DNA of 64,000 nt, from NCBI GenBank assembly GCA_000469685.2, contig LS997565.1, positions 39,804,519 through 39,868,518 of the forward strand, read 5' to 3'. The position numbers and the translations under genes were made by a program. Source of the DNA: Haemonchus contortus (taxonomy: Eukaryota > Nematoda > Chromadorea > Rhabditida > Trichostrongylidae). A model generated the notes under the pieces. It saw nothing but the letters and a program-made list of their open reading frames with translations, had not been told where the DNA came from and ran no database searches. This document shows positions 1-15,499 of the stretch, in pieces (position 1 is the first letter of the stretch; every line of letters begins with the position of its first letter).

Positions 1-266
1 TGCAATAACAAACACGAATTCGCTATGTAACTCCTAGCTCAAGACATAGTATGGAGGTAAATAAGAACACTGTGTGGAGATAAACGCAGCCAAACACAAA
101 ACGTCCTTAATTTCTTAGAACGTCGTCAACAGCCAGATGAATTAGCGTTTTCAAAATTAGTTCTCTTCAATAAATAGTGTGTAGAATAACATCAAAGTAG
201 GTCATATCTAACAAATAAAAGGGCCATCGCAGCGTTCCACGAAACAGCCATCAAACTATATAACAA

Positions 267-4947
<4,681 letters not shown>

Positions 4948-4960
4948 CTAAACCGCACAA
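4948..4960 (-). promoter_or_regulatory. candidate trans-splice acceptor at the DDX47 start codon
   Basis: On the minus strand the sequence GCGGTTTAG lies directly before the ATG at 4947, preceded by a T-rich run. A TTTAG abutting the start codon fits a nematode spliced-leader acceptor. It could instead be a cis acceptor if an unseen upstream exon exists. This is inference from position and motif only. Confidence 0.45.
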
Positions 4961-5289
4961 GATTGCTTAAAAAGAGATTTTAAAAAAATCTCATAAGTGA
5001 TTGTAGCGCACAATATTACTACCAATGAAACAAACTAATTCGAAGCCCAGACAATGATTGATGTAGAAGACGAGGCTATGGTGTAAATTATGAATTCACT
5101 CGATATCGAAACCCAAGACCAATAACAGCAAAAAAAGGTTACACAAAGCACTTCCCGATCTTAAATTCATAATGCACGCATAAATCATGGAAATGGAAGC
5201 AAATTTTAAATTAATGAAACAATATAATGGTCTCGATCAAGCCGTGTATTTACGTAATATAGGATTTTACTTACTCACAACTACACAAA
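4948..5289. other. region upstream of DDX47, no gene seen
   Basis: AT-rich sequence between the DDX47 start and the first inverted-repeat block. It presumably contains the DDX47 promoter, but no specific element can be named. Confidence 0.4.
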
Positions 5290-5299
5290 CTTCAGGGGG

Positions 5300-5530
5300 G
5301 AAGGAACATTCGTGCGTTCGAACTGCGCGCGGCAAATTGCGCGGCGGAATTCATAGCGATTTTGACGATTTCAACACCTACTATTGGGGCCCGAACTTAA
5401 GGTGGGTGCTGGTGCTATCTATTTCCACACCCCCTCGCGGTCTGCAATTACGTACTAACTGCAAATACCGTAACACTACGCTTGATTTTATCCAGTTTCA
5501 TAGACTTAGCAGATTCTCATGGGGTTTAAA
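5300..5530 (+). repeat. interspersed repeat with inverted copies at 6590-6690 and 9036-9095
   Basis: Positions 5310-5365, with GCGCGCGGCAAATTGCGCGG, recur in reverse complement at about 9036-9095. Positions 5405-5530, with CACACCCCCTCGCGGTCTGC, recur in reverse complement at about 6590-6690. The two halves of one block therefore pair with two different downstream places, which points to rearrangement or insertion within a larger repeat. Confidence 0.8.
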
Positions 5531-5920
5531 TTAGTAGATTCGCTCCTTTTAGCTTCCAGCTTTTCACTACTTTTTTCCACATAGGTTGTCTAATTCGTTT
5601 TCTTTTCTTCTGTATTTCTTCTCTGAATTTTTCGTTTTGATCATTTCTTAACTGTGCATCTATAAAATGCGCTTAGTTTTATCCAACTTCGTAGACTGAC
5701 AAGGGTGATCGCAGGGTATTTCATATGAATAGTTTCGCTCCCCATCAGGTTTTCACAACTTTTTTCAGCGTTGGCTGCCCACTTCATCTTTATGTTGAGT
5801 TTTCCGCCTTTACTTCTTCTTTTAAGTCTTCGTTTTGATAATTTCTGAACGGTGCATCTATAAGACGAGCCAATGCACTTTCGTTCCAATTGGATCCCCT
5901 CGCATCCCACCATGCCTTCT
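5450..5920. repeat. degenerate tandem repeat, period about 180 bp
   Basis: The order of landmarks repeats: TTTTATCCA, a TAGACT box, TTCGCTCC, a TTTTCACAACTTTTTTC-like run, then TTTTGATCATTTCT and TGCATCTATAA. The second copy starts near 5672 and the TGCATCTATAA box recurs at about 5653 and 5853. Part of the unit also appears inverted at 6530-6620. No coding potential is recognised; open frames here are incidental. Confidence 0.6.
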
Positions 5921-6589
5921 CAGTTAAACTGTAATCGGTCCTATGAATTAGAAATTTGAGTTTCGTTGCATTCTGAAGTATTGAGAAGGAACAGTAAAAA
6001 TATCTTGAGGCTATTCGTTGCTAAAGTCTGAATCTTTTGCTTTTTCAGACGAAGCTGGCAGTAGTCCACGGACTATGTTAACCATGACCGGATGGGAGGC
6101 ATAATTAGCGCTTTCTAGACCTAACATACTAGCACCACCCAAATTATTACATTATATACATGAATACAATTACAAAAGCATTACTATCAATTTGGTTGAT
6201 GGTTATACGAGAAAAATTTTGTACAACATCCCTCAGCCCTGTATTGCGAAAAAAATTGTATCAACTTAGTGTTGCACATTCTATGTTCACAAGATGTATT
6301 TTCCCTTTTTTCCTCTTTACCTTTCCTAATGTTTCGGAATGAAACAGAATTTTCAATTTAAGCATCTGTATCAGTTTGGTTGATTGCTTCAGCTCAACAA
6401 TTAAGAAGTTGGCGGAGGTGGAAATGGTCTTCATTGGAACTAAGTAGGCTAACCTGTAAATTGGAGAAAGAAAAGCTTAACATGAAAACGAACCAGACCA
6501 CCAATATCAAAAAGAGTAGTGAAGCGTTGAAAGATGAAAAAGGAGCGGATCTATTCATATAAACACCATGCAAATCACCTTCGTCAGTC

Positions 6590-6690
6590 TATGAAATTGG
6601 ATAAAACCAAGCGTAGTGTTACGGTAGTTGCAATCAATACGTAATTGCGGACCGCGAGGGGGTGTGGAAATAGATAGCACCGTGGGTGCT
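6590..6690 (-). repeat. inverted copy of the 5405-5530 repeat
   Basis: Reads as the reverse complement of the upstream block, including the CGCGAGGGGGTGTGG segment and the GATAAAACCAAGCGTAGTG segment, with scattered substitutions. Confidence 0.8.
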
Positions 6691-6699
6691 TCCATGGTC

Positions 6700-6858
6700 C
6701 GCCGGCGCACTGACGTAGAAAGAATTAGCTCGTATGTAAGAAATCTACGTCCGCTGCATTTTATTTCACGGTCAGAACAGGCAGAACCGTGAAATAGAAT
6801 GCAGCAGACGTAGATTTCTTGCATACGAACTGATTCGTTTTACGTCAATGCGCCGGCG
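6700..6858. mobile_element. palindromic foldback element (MITE-like)
   Basis: Arms 6700-6772 and 6786-6858 are near-perfect inverse complements: both ends read CGCCGGCGCA(C/T)TGACGTA and the inner ends read CCGTGAAAT, separated by a short CAGAACAGGCAG-like loop. The transcript would form a hairpin of about 73 bp. No coding capacity. It sits inside the larger repeat block, between the inverted copy at 6590-6690 and the long-TIR element at 6982. Confidence 0.85.
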
Positions 6859-6972
6859 CGCCGGACTATGAAAACAGTCAGTGGAGTAGACTAGTAGGAT
6901 CAGCTGACCATACTGATCTACTCTACTTCAAGTTTGTGCCCTAATAGTAGGCACTAAAGTCGTCGGTGCTAA

Positions 6973-6981
6973 GTGGGTTGG
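6973..6981 (+). repeat. target-site duplication, left copy
   Basis: GTGGGTTGG immediately precedes the long-TIR element and is repeated in the same orientation at 8550-8558. Confidence 0.88.
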
Positions 6982-8549
6982 AGAAGAACTTAAACAACAA
7001 AATCAGACAAGCCCTACTTGCGGCGGTTGCGTCGCGGCCTTCGCCCTGGAGCACTTTATTTTAGAGTGCCTAGGCACTGCGGGAAGGCCTTGATGACAGG
7101 AGAGTTACTCTTTCGTAACTCTGCTTATTGGCGGTTACGTAGCACGCTCGAGCATGTTATTTTAAGTTGATTACCATTTGTAAGAAGTAATTTTCTATGA
7201 TCAACGGGCTGTTAAACTATAGTTTTGTAATGTATGTTTCTTTTCCTGCATGTTTTCTTGTTCATGTTCCTTCCAAGACCACTGATGGGTAGTTACCCTC
7301 TCCTCGTGACTACTGAACGCTGTTTGGTACGGTGTTTCTATTTTTGTTGCATGCTTCTGGTTTGTGTTCCTTCTGAGACCTTCACCTATAGAGGGTTGAA
7401 CACTGGTTTGAGGGTATGCCAACTTCTGTACACTTGAGTACATTTCGCACTCTCGGTGCTAGGCAATCTTAATCAAGTGTTAATCAAGTGTGAGGACTAC
7501 ATTTTCACCGTGCATCTGCATATCTTTAGCATGGCGAGTAAAAAAAAAAATAAAAACTGAAGAGAATGGCAACAATAAGAAGGTAAAGCATCTTGAGAAA
7601 AATTATGAATTGTAAAAGTTCTGATAATGCTGGTCAGAAACTGTTTTTGTGCACAGGTGAAATGCGAAACGAAGCAGAAATTCTATAGAGCTATGAACTG
7701 CGACTTAAGTGTTTGTTTTTATTTTGCACAAAATCAACATGCCAATTATAATGGGAAGTTTTTCTGCCGATAAACTGCTGAGAAACTTAATTATTTTTAC
7801 TGGAGCTTTGGTTTTTCATTGCTGTTATTCTCTTCATTCAACAACTTTAACTTGCTGCATACTGATATGCGAGCTGCACAAGATCATGCAGTTTCCACAC
7901 CTAATTAAGATCACCTTGCGCCCTCATGCCTTGCCTTTGTTTCACTCCCCAGCTAATCAGCTTTACTGTCTTCTTTCTGCACAGTCGCTGGCGATTACAC
8001 ACAACGTGTGGATGTTCTTCAAACCCCTCTTTGGCTTTAACATCGTCATCCGTAGCCTCTTTCGATTTGATGAATCAACTGTATAGAAGTTGGCATATCC
8101 CTAAATCAGGGTTCAGCATTCTATCAAATCAATCAAGGTCATTACTCAGCAGTTGTCTCAGAAGAAACGCAAACCAAGAAGCATGCAATAGAAATAGAAA
8201 CATAACGGTGTTCACTAGCCATTCACTAGGTGTGGGTAACTACCTATCAATGGACTTGGAAGAAACATGAACGAGGAAACATGCAGGAAAGAGACATACA
8301 TTACTAAACTACAGTTTAACAGCCCACTGATCGTAGAAAATTACTTCTTACAACTGGTGATCAACTTAAAATAACGTGTTTGAGCGCGCTACATAACCGC
8401 CAATAAGCAGAGTTACGGAAGAGGAACTCTTCTGTCATTAAGGCCTTTCCGCAGTGCCTAGGCGCTCTAAAATAACGTACTCCAGTGCGAAGGCCGCGAC
8501 GCAACCGCCGCAAGTAGGGTTTGTCTGATTTTGTTGTTTAAGTTCTTCT
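6982..8549. mobile_element. non-autonomous long-TIR DNA transposon, Mutator-like
   Basis: The element starts AGAAGAACTTAAACAACAAA and ends with its exact reverse complement. The arms are about 455 bp (6982-7436) and 467 bp (8083-8549), highly similar throughout, for example over the GCGGCGGTTGCGTCGCGGCC segment and the CCTAGGCACTGC segment. The 646-bp centre has no recognisable transposase; the open frames there look incidental. Identical 9-bp direct repeats flank it. Long TIRs plus a 9-bp duplication are typical of Mutator-like (MULE) elements; other 8-9 bp families such as Merlin or hAT usually have shorter TIRs. The superfamily is therefore an inference, while the element boundaries are directly seen. 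Confidence 0.88.
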
Positions 8550-8558
8550 GTGGGTTGG
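8550..8558 (+). repeat. target-site duplication, right copy
   Basis: Second GTGGGTTGG, directly after the element end. The paralogous empty site at 9010-9018 has only one copy. Confidence 0.88.
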
Positions 8559-8709
8559 GGGGTGCCACGCGACGGCGCGGCACTTTTCTTGTCTGGCGCT
8601 CTCTCAAGCGAGACAGTAGAGAAGGAAGAATAGTCGAGCCCATAATGGTGTTAAGGGACGTTTCATAGCTTTTTTTTATGTAATGAGTGTGTATTTTCAC
8701 CAAATTTTA

Positions 8710-8823
8710 GAAAGGGGAGGGGCTCCGGGGTGGGTGAGCCAACTGGACGTTCAACTTTTATCTCATCTCAGCTTTTTGCACACGAGATAACCGTCTCATC
8801 CACCTCGCAGCCCCTCCCCTTCT
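8710..8823. mobile_element. small foldback element
   Basis: AAGGGGAGGGGCT at 8712-8724 is matched by its reverse complement at 8809-8821, and pairing extends imperfectly inward. About 115 bp, non-coding, located between the right flank of the long-TIR element and the empty-site paralogue. Confidence 0.6.
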
Positions 8824-8954
8824 TAAAAAAGGGTTTTATCGGCTCAAAAGAAGAGTATTCATAATATGCAAGCATATCAACATGTGCCAAGAGTTAGTTT
8901 GTTCTAAATAACGAAACACATCACTCCCTTCCCAAACTCAGGCCCAGTACTACT

Positions 8955-9095
8955 ATCCGCTGAAGAGAGCGCCAGACAAGAATAGTGCCGCGCCGCCGCG
9001 TGGCACCCCCCAACCCACTTAGCACCAAGTCGTTAAAATCGCTTTGGAATTCGCCGCGCAATTTGCCGCGCGCAGTTCGAATTGCACGAATATAC
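8955..9095 (-). repeat. inverted paralogue carrying the unoccupied insertion site
   Basis: On the minus strand this reads CTTGGTGCTAA, then a single GTGGGTTGG (9018-9010), then GGGGTGCCACGCGGCGGCGC. Those flanks match both sides of the element at 6962-6972 and 8559-8610. It continues leftward into the GCGCGGCAAATTGCGC block shared with 5310-5365. It is an internal record of the sequence before insertion. Confidence 0.85.
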
Positions 9096-9370
9096 CCATA
9101 CCGTAAAATTCAGCCGTCGATTACGAAAGTTGCTATACACATCACAATCGGGTGCTTTCAGACTTCACCGATGTGGGGGGACAGAACATACATTGCGTCC
9201 TAGGGTGTGCAAACTGCAGCCGAGTTCGTGGCCATTTGAACGACTTTTAGCACCCATCAATGGGGCCCAAATTCAGCTGTCTCTACTAAAGTACTCTACT
9301 TCAAGTTTGTGCCCCAGTAATAAGTGTCGCCACAAAGTTCGAATTGCCACGAATTTCGCCACATGATCCA
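9096..9370. repeat. end of the nested repeat block
   Basis: Contains TACTCTACTTCAAGTTTGTG near 9291, also present near 6923 in the same orientation, and a second GTTCGAATTGC(C)ACGAAT at about 9336 resembling 9077. Interpreted as more of the outer repeat. No gene recognised. Confidence 0.55.
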
Positions 9371-10950
9371 TCGGTGTCCACTATTCCCAGAGGTTGTGTG
9401 TTCCAATCATCGCGATGTGACGCTTTGGGAGAAAGTACCACACCCGGTTACAAATCTTTTATCAACCCGAATTCCTCCCGCTGTGACAGTCGACATTGAA
9501 GAGTGGACATTTGAACGAGTACACGAGACGAAGATGAGATCTTTATTGAACTGGCAAATGGAGAGGAAAGTTTTCGAAGATGATGGATGTGCTGGGATTC
9601 CGAAGTGTTGTTTTTCTGGTCATAACGAGTTAATAGCCTCGTGGATAATTCTTCTTAGTTGGGACAACAATGATGTGTAGGACATCATCACTCGAAGATT
9701 TTTAGCAATAGGCTCAAGTTATAGTGTTCGCTATTTACTATGGAAGCAGGCAGAGGAGGCAATGAGGGATGGCGAGCTCGTTCATGTGCACCCTATCCTC
9801 TGAGGTGACGTGCATGTCAGAGAGGGCACAGAGAAAACGACAAAAGGTGAGTCACGCTCCTGACGCAGTCCTTTAACCGCAATGCTAGCCAGAGTGCTGT
9901 GAAACAGTCGCTGTATTCCTGCTGCTGCATTCCTATTTCTATTCTCGCACTTTTTTTATTCTTCGATACTCTATTAATTGCTGCTATCTGGGCTACTTTA
10001 CATTCCTTTTGATGATACTCTTTAGAAGTACTAGTGTCTGCTAAACATGTAATTGGATTCGTATTACGAACGGCGGTATTTCGTCAGGTGTGCATGGTGT
10101 GTGCATATTAGTTAATCATGGCGGTAGCTAGCGCTCCCCACACTGCTTGCACGCCACAATGCCACACGTTCATCACCGTGACAGAATGTACCTGCATCAT
10201 TGGCTACTTTTGTTCAAGGAGGTGATTTTTCTCTGGAAGAAGCTCTGTGATCAAGTCGAACGATGGAAGTGAGTTCGGAGAGCTGCGTTTCATCGTGAAG
10301 GGATGACTCGTATTTTAGCATTCGGAGAATCGCAGCAATGTTCAGCTTATTTCGGCTGCTATTATGCGTGGACAGAAAAAGCTCGTCAAAACAGCGAAGC
10401 TTGGTCGATGGGCTTCGCATGACTAGTCCATTATGACTCCTCCAGGAATGTTGTGACTTTTCACGACCTCGAGGCCCTAAGGCGAAAGATGCGAGGAGAT
10501 CACGACGCATACACAATTAAAACCGCAAAACAGTTCAAACTGTGCGCCCATATGGAAGCCTTCAGAAGGTACATGCACTAGAGCTTGGCGCCAAACCGTT
10601 GTTAGTGCATATCATCGATCGTCTGGACGAGCAATCGGCTCGCTCCAGACTTATCGGTCGCTCTTCACACATCCACTACATGCAATTTTAGCCCGTTACA
10701 ATGTCGTAACTTTCGTATGACCTCTTTTGCGCATCGTATTCTATTACGGTCGTTGCACTATACCACACGCGCAGAGCAGCTCCGACGCTAATTGGACGGT
10801 CAGAGTTCCGCACTGGGTCCTACCGCGCAACTGCACTGCAGCCTTTTGCTCGCGTAACGGCGGACTCGAAAAGATGGCCTAAAAAATGAGGCAGCCTCAG
10901 AGAGTCTCGACTAACGCCGCGCACGTCTCGGCTGGAGCCTCTACGAGCTC
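9371..10950. other. unassigned sequence, no gene supported
   Basis: An open frame of 118 codons on the plus strand (9324-9680) begins inside repeat sequence and matches nothing I recognise. The remainder has only short frames. Possibly old transposon sequence. Confidence 0.3.
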
Positions 10951-13300
10951 CGCATGGTTTCACATCCCATCTTCAATACTCCCTCGCTGATCTCGCGCTA
11001 TTCGTCTGTAGATCTATTGTCAGTCATTTGTAATAACTGCTCTACGGTATTGTATGAGGACGGAACACGCGCGGCGACGCGCAAGGACCGGCAAGGTGAC
11101 AAGGATTGTTTCGCCCAGCCATGGTGTGGCTTACTTTTCGATGGTGACAACACCGCCGTTCTCCCACTGCGCAGCTTTCAACTCCCCGGACAGCCCTAGA
11201 TGCGCAGACTGTGGAAGGCGAAACCTGGATCAGTGTGTGGATGAATGGAGTGAGAACTCCTGCTCCGTTGCGGTTGGTGACCGGACGTGCCGTACCCTCC
11301 CCCCCCCCCCCCCCCCCCGGCTAATACCACTACGCATGAGCAAAAGAGTTGACGCGCATTGGCGCCCCCTAGTGAGCTGAGGTACCATCCCGTAGGGTTT
11401 TAGTTGAGCTTACCGTTTTACATTGGTATTAGGCATAAAGCCACTTCTCTCTTTTGTGTCTTGTTGAGTAGTGAGAAATGCACATCCCTGTCATATTTAT
11501 TCTGAGAACGAGGTACGAAGATTCTTTCCTAACCTCGTGACTTCTTTAAGCGCACAGTACAACTTACAGATTTGAGGCACTTCTTCTGTAGGAAGCTCCA
11601 ATACTCCTCGAGCTGTTGGATATATACGAGCCCAAGGGAGAGAATTGCGATCAATGCAGAGAAAGAAGAATGCCTCGAATGCGCAGCGTCTCACGGAGAA
11701 GAATACTGCGTGTCGCGACTTACGTGCGACCGTGAGGCCCGCTGGAGAACACCGTGCTCCAATGCCGAACCGCGACCCCGCACGTTTAAATGGCAGAAGC
11801 TTCGGAAGCGCGGGAACGTTATCCACGCTGGCAGTATTTCATCATTCTGCGTGGTGCGCTCGCCTCGTCAGTCAGTCGTCGCTTCGCCTCTTCTGCGCCA
11901 GCTCCTGTCGTCGTCAGCGGTGTCCGGATCTTACGTCGTGTCAACTTCAGCCGATGCGAGGAACAACAATGCCATCAGTTGGAGTTCGCAACATCGACAC
12001 GCCAGCCCAGCGGTACCTCTTTCTGGTTATGTTTTGACTTCAGTTGCTGACCACTTCTTCATTTCTCTTTTCGTCTCATTTCTTATGGCATCATCTTTTC
12101 GTATATAATTCACATGTAGTCTGCAACAGTGTGTTTTTATAGTGTGTTTATTCTCATAAAACATATAACTATAATAGTGTAGTTCTTAGCCACGCGTTCT
12201 AACGCTGAGTATTTCGGTTATAAGTTCATGTCACATATCGCCTTTATCCTCAGTGGAGCCGGAAGGGGATTAGGGCCCCGTAATCGACCCAGTGGCAGGC
12301 AATAGTTCAGGTGCGACTTACCCCTCCAGAGGGAGTGTGGGCAATTTTAATACCCATATTCTGGCGTGACCTTGGATCCCGCCGCCGATGCATTTCAGCT
12401 ATAGGGACCGGGGTCGCGACACTGCGCAAGTACTGCTAATTGTAGGAATGCAGTTCAAAGAAACACCACACAGCGTTTTGCGCATATAATAATAATGTGG
12501 AAAGAGACCTGGACAAAGTCGAGTATGGGGAGCATTCAAAAGACGCTAAGGTATTTGCTCGCGAGGTACGCCAGCGCCTTAACGTGCTATAAGGTAAGCG
12601 CGTGAGCAAAGTTCAGCGTATCGCAGATTCAGTTTTCGCAGTTGCAGAGTGTTTATTATTAGTTCGTTATTTAGGCCTAGCCTCGCATGTGCGATAAAGC
12701 GCAAATGCCTTAAAAATAAAACAAGCTTCGACTTCGCACTTTCGATACTTCGCATACTCCAAAGAGCAACACAGTGCATTGTACACGCGCCTTGGAGGAA
12801 GCGGTGGGAGACCGCTTATTTCGTTTCGTTTGTCCCGGGCCTTCCATGAATCTTCTTTTTGTCCTTCCTGGGCTTTCTATTTTGCGGTCTGAGGTGAATA
12901 TCTCCCCCTCACAAATGCGACCTATGAGCAGGATTAGTCTTGCCCACGTCCATATTAGCCCGCAATGTTGCTCATCCTCACTCATACGACGTCGTCGGGT
13001 CGCAGCAACATCGAGCAGTCGCATTCACGCAACAACATCACATAGCAACAAGTGAAGTCGCGTTATCTTATGATCTATCCTTTATGTATTAACCCTTGTA
13101 TGTGTTTTACTTGTTATTTAGTTGTATGCATTGTATATCCCTGAAGTCTTTTGATCTCTGACCCCAGGCTCCTGCATATGTGTGAATTTACGGAAACACG
13201 GTCGAAATAGGCCCGTCTTTTAGTCTCGGTTTTGACTGGTTTGTCGCCAGTAGAAGAGCGGCACTCGATGCTACCGTCTCAGGGCGGCTTCTTGTCGCCC
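10951..13300. other. decayed GC-richer sequence, unassigned
   Basis: Several overlapping frames of 80-180 codons on both strands, none with a recognisable domain. The frame at 11572-12108 (+) has a cysteine-rich segment (CLECAASHGEEYC) but no family match is evident. Composition and absence of introns suggest a degraded retroelement. A C homopolymer lies near 11299-11317. Confidence 0.3.
11299..11317 (+). repeat. poly-C tract
   Basis: An uninterrupted run of about 19 C residues. Runs like this are error-prone in assemblies. Confidence 0.85.
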
Positions 13301-13339
13301 CCAGTGTCGTAAAGCCCACGAATTTATAACACCAGGGCT

Positions 13340-13378
13340 GTCACTACACTGCGCACATATTATGCGCAGTGTAGTGAC
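13340..13378. repeat. perfect 16-bp hairpin
   Basis: GTCACTACACTGCGCA at 13340-13355 is followed by a 7-nt loop and its exact reverse complement at 13363-13378. It may be a foldback remnant. No terminator-type T run follows, so it is not read as a terminator. Confidence 0.8.
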
Positions 13379-13540
13379 GAGCACTGCCGTCTGCATCGAT
13401 TGCCGCGTGGCATTGGGCGCCGTGCAGAGTGTGCACCCAACTTTTTGCCATTCTGCTCCATGTCAAAATACCGCACGGTCGTCTTCTCTTTTCGTGTGTG
13501 GTATAATATCTTCGCATTGTCGTGGTCATCGATTGACCTC
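13360..13540 (+). pseudogene. possible gag zinc-knuckle remnant
   Basis: The frame at 13362-13550 includes FCHSAPCQNT. The HSAPC motif and its underlying CCATTCTGC(T/G)CCATGT sequence recur at 23344-23360, in a stretch with clearer gag-like cysteine motifs. No complete knuckle is visible here, so the call rests on the shared motif and is weak. Confidence 0.3.
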
Positions 13541-14071
13541 GTCTGCGTAAAGGATCGCAGACACAGGGAACATCGCACTGCCAAGACAGGATGGAGGGAA
13601 GAAAGACTTCAGAATGCGAGGAGTCTGGATTGGATGCGAGCTTCTAGCTGCCGCCGGGCAGCTAGGTCCACCAGCAACTCGAAGAGTATACGAGCACCGG
13701 GGAGCCCCAGAGCAAGAGCGAGGGAACTCGGGGCCGCAGGTACGCCGGTCCAGCGAAGGCGTTGGACAAGCTCAGCGTGCGATTTGCGTGCCCCCGTCAA
13801 TGCTTTTCCTGAGAAAAGGCCAGCTGAGAAATTTTCGAGATTCATTGAATGTTTTTAATTTTGAAGTGAACAATAAACGTTGTTGCATTGGAAGCTGCTA
13901 ATGATTGAGTCGTTCAAGTCGATTCAAATACCTTGTCGCTATAATTTTGACGCACTCTGTATAATGGATTCGCAAGGGTTTTCCTTCTCGACCAGTACTT
14001 CAATGTGCAGGTGGTTGAATAGAAAATAGCACAACAAAGAGTGCATCGGGCCGCCGAAATATGGGGACCTT

Positions 14072-14690
14072 ATGGCATGTAGTCCAGATGATAATGCTAA
14101 CACGTTTGGTGATCAGTTCTCAAAGTCTTCCTCGAATGAAGATGCTAATGTTCCTCACATTCCACCGACCTCCGCCCCAACTATGATAGAGCCACCGCGG
14201 TTATGCAGATCACGAACAGATCATGAGAAGGCCAAAATCTTCTTCATTCACTCCTGATTCATTCCGTTGTTTTCGATCCAGGAGTGAGCCATGTTATATG
14301 TGAGCCGCTTTCGTACATATTTAAGCAAGCACTTAAGAAGGGAAAGTTGCTGCACGCTGAAAACATTTTTTTGTCAACCCGACTTCTAAAAAGGAATCTT
14401 CCTATGACCCCTGCAAATTATCGACCTGTCAGCATTACATCTTTGTTTTGCAGACTTTTGAGAAAACGATCAAGGAAAACATACTCGAGTATGCTGCAGT
14501 TAACAGAATAATACCACGTGTCTAACATGGTTCTGTCCCTGGGAGATCGGTTGAGAAGAGCATGATTGAGAGTCTTGAGGACTGGACCGCAGCACCTGAT
14601 AACAGACGGAGCTGTGACGTTATATACTTCGACCTTGCGAAAGCCTCTGGCAGGGTACTGCACCATAAGTTGGAGATGTCAGGTCAGTGA
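14072..14690 (+). mobile_element. CR1-like LINE fragment A (reverse transcriptase, decayed)
   Basis: Three frames must be combined to read it. The frame from 14284 carries the RT signature ANYRPVSITSLF (near 14413-14450). A shifted frame from about 14453 reads QTFEKTIKENI, and further on VIYFDLAKASGRV, with motif A (FDxxKA) at about 14628-14645; one stop interrupts it. The upstream stretch 14072-14257 resembles the EN-RT linker. Nematode CR1 elements encode an APE endonuclease and this RT type. The copy is non-functional because of frameshifts and a missing C-terminal half. Confidence 0.8.
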
Positions 14691-14699
14691 TGGCGCTCA

Positions 14700-15360
14700 T
14701 AGGGCGAGATGTACGGCTTTTGGGATTAACAGTCAAATCAAATCACGGAGTACATGGTGAAGGCCGGAAAGGAGCTCAATTCAAACCAGAGAGAATTGGA
14801 GGTAGCAGAGGTCCTCAAGCGGAGCGTGTAAGACATGCAAGATCAGTTGCAAGCGTTAAAGATTGTGACCGAGGGAAAAGAGAGGGCGACTCAACTTGAC
14901 AAGTCCAACCCCCGGAAGAGACGAAGACCAATATCTCGATCATTTACTTCGAGAGTCAAGTGGGGATCAAGTCGACCAGACAGAGGCGCATAAGATAGAG
15001 GTGCCTCTTGAGAAGACGTGCAGCAAAGTCCCTTCGACAAGGAAGAAACGTTACCAGAGAGTGAACCCACTGCTGACCAACCAAGCAACCAGCGCAAAGA
15101 GAAGTCTGAGCTGTCCATTAGTAAGAGAGCGGCAGAGGGATTGAGAAGTATCCGCAGAGAAATCGAGATGATGGGAAATATGCTGGCCAAGTACCTACGT
15201 AGGCTGATTGTCGAGCATTCCAGAGGCATCGACCCCAAGCTCGACTGTTCCTTCTGGGGAGTTGTGGGTGCCCATTTTTCAGATTTGTGCCCACACGTCG
15301 TTAACGGAAACCACGGCTACAAAGGGCCATATATTGTGGCAGATGTTGCAGTTGCATGAA
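14700..15360 (+). pseudogene. BEL/Pao-like gag remnant
   Basis: The main open frame, 15018-15359, encodes a charged, helix-prone segment with a basic IRREIEMMGNMLAKYLRR stretch, then LDCSFWGVVGAHFSDLCP. That tail resembles a CCHC knuckle with the second Cys changed to Trp. Upstream sequence to 14700 is charged but broken by stops. A gag of a BEL/Pao LTR retrotransposon is my best reading, from resemblance to nematode elements. No LTRs, protease or RT were found beside it, so it is a fragment. Confidence 0.45.
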
Positions 15361-15499
15361 ATTTTGCAAAGGAACGTGCTCAAAAAAGGATAAGGACGTT
15401 TTTATTGTGAACCACTGAATATTCTCGCATTAGGACAGTTAACGAGCTTCTAGCATATAGTACTGCTACGGAATTTGCCCTTGTATTGTCTCGTAGAAG

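Noticed and set aside
7709..8270. two overlapping frames inside the long-TIR element as a transposase
   Set aside because: No transposase motifs, and the frames run into the right inverted repeat arm.
11340..11400. possible LTR primer-binding site (TTGGCGCCCCC)
   Set aside because: No matching pair of LTRs could be found on either side.
11572..12108. 178-codon open frame with several cysteines
   Set aside because: Overlaps other frames of similar length on both strands; no family resemblance that I can defend.
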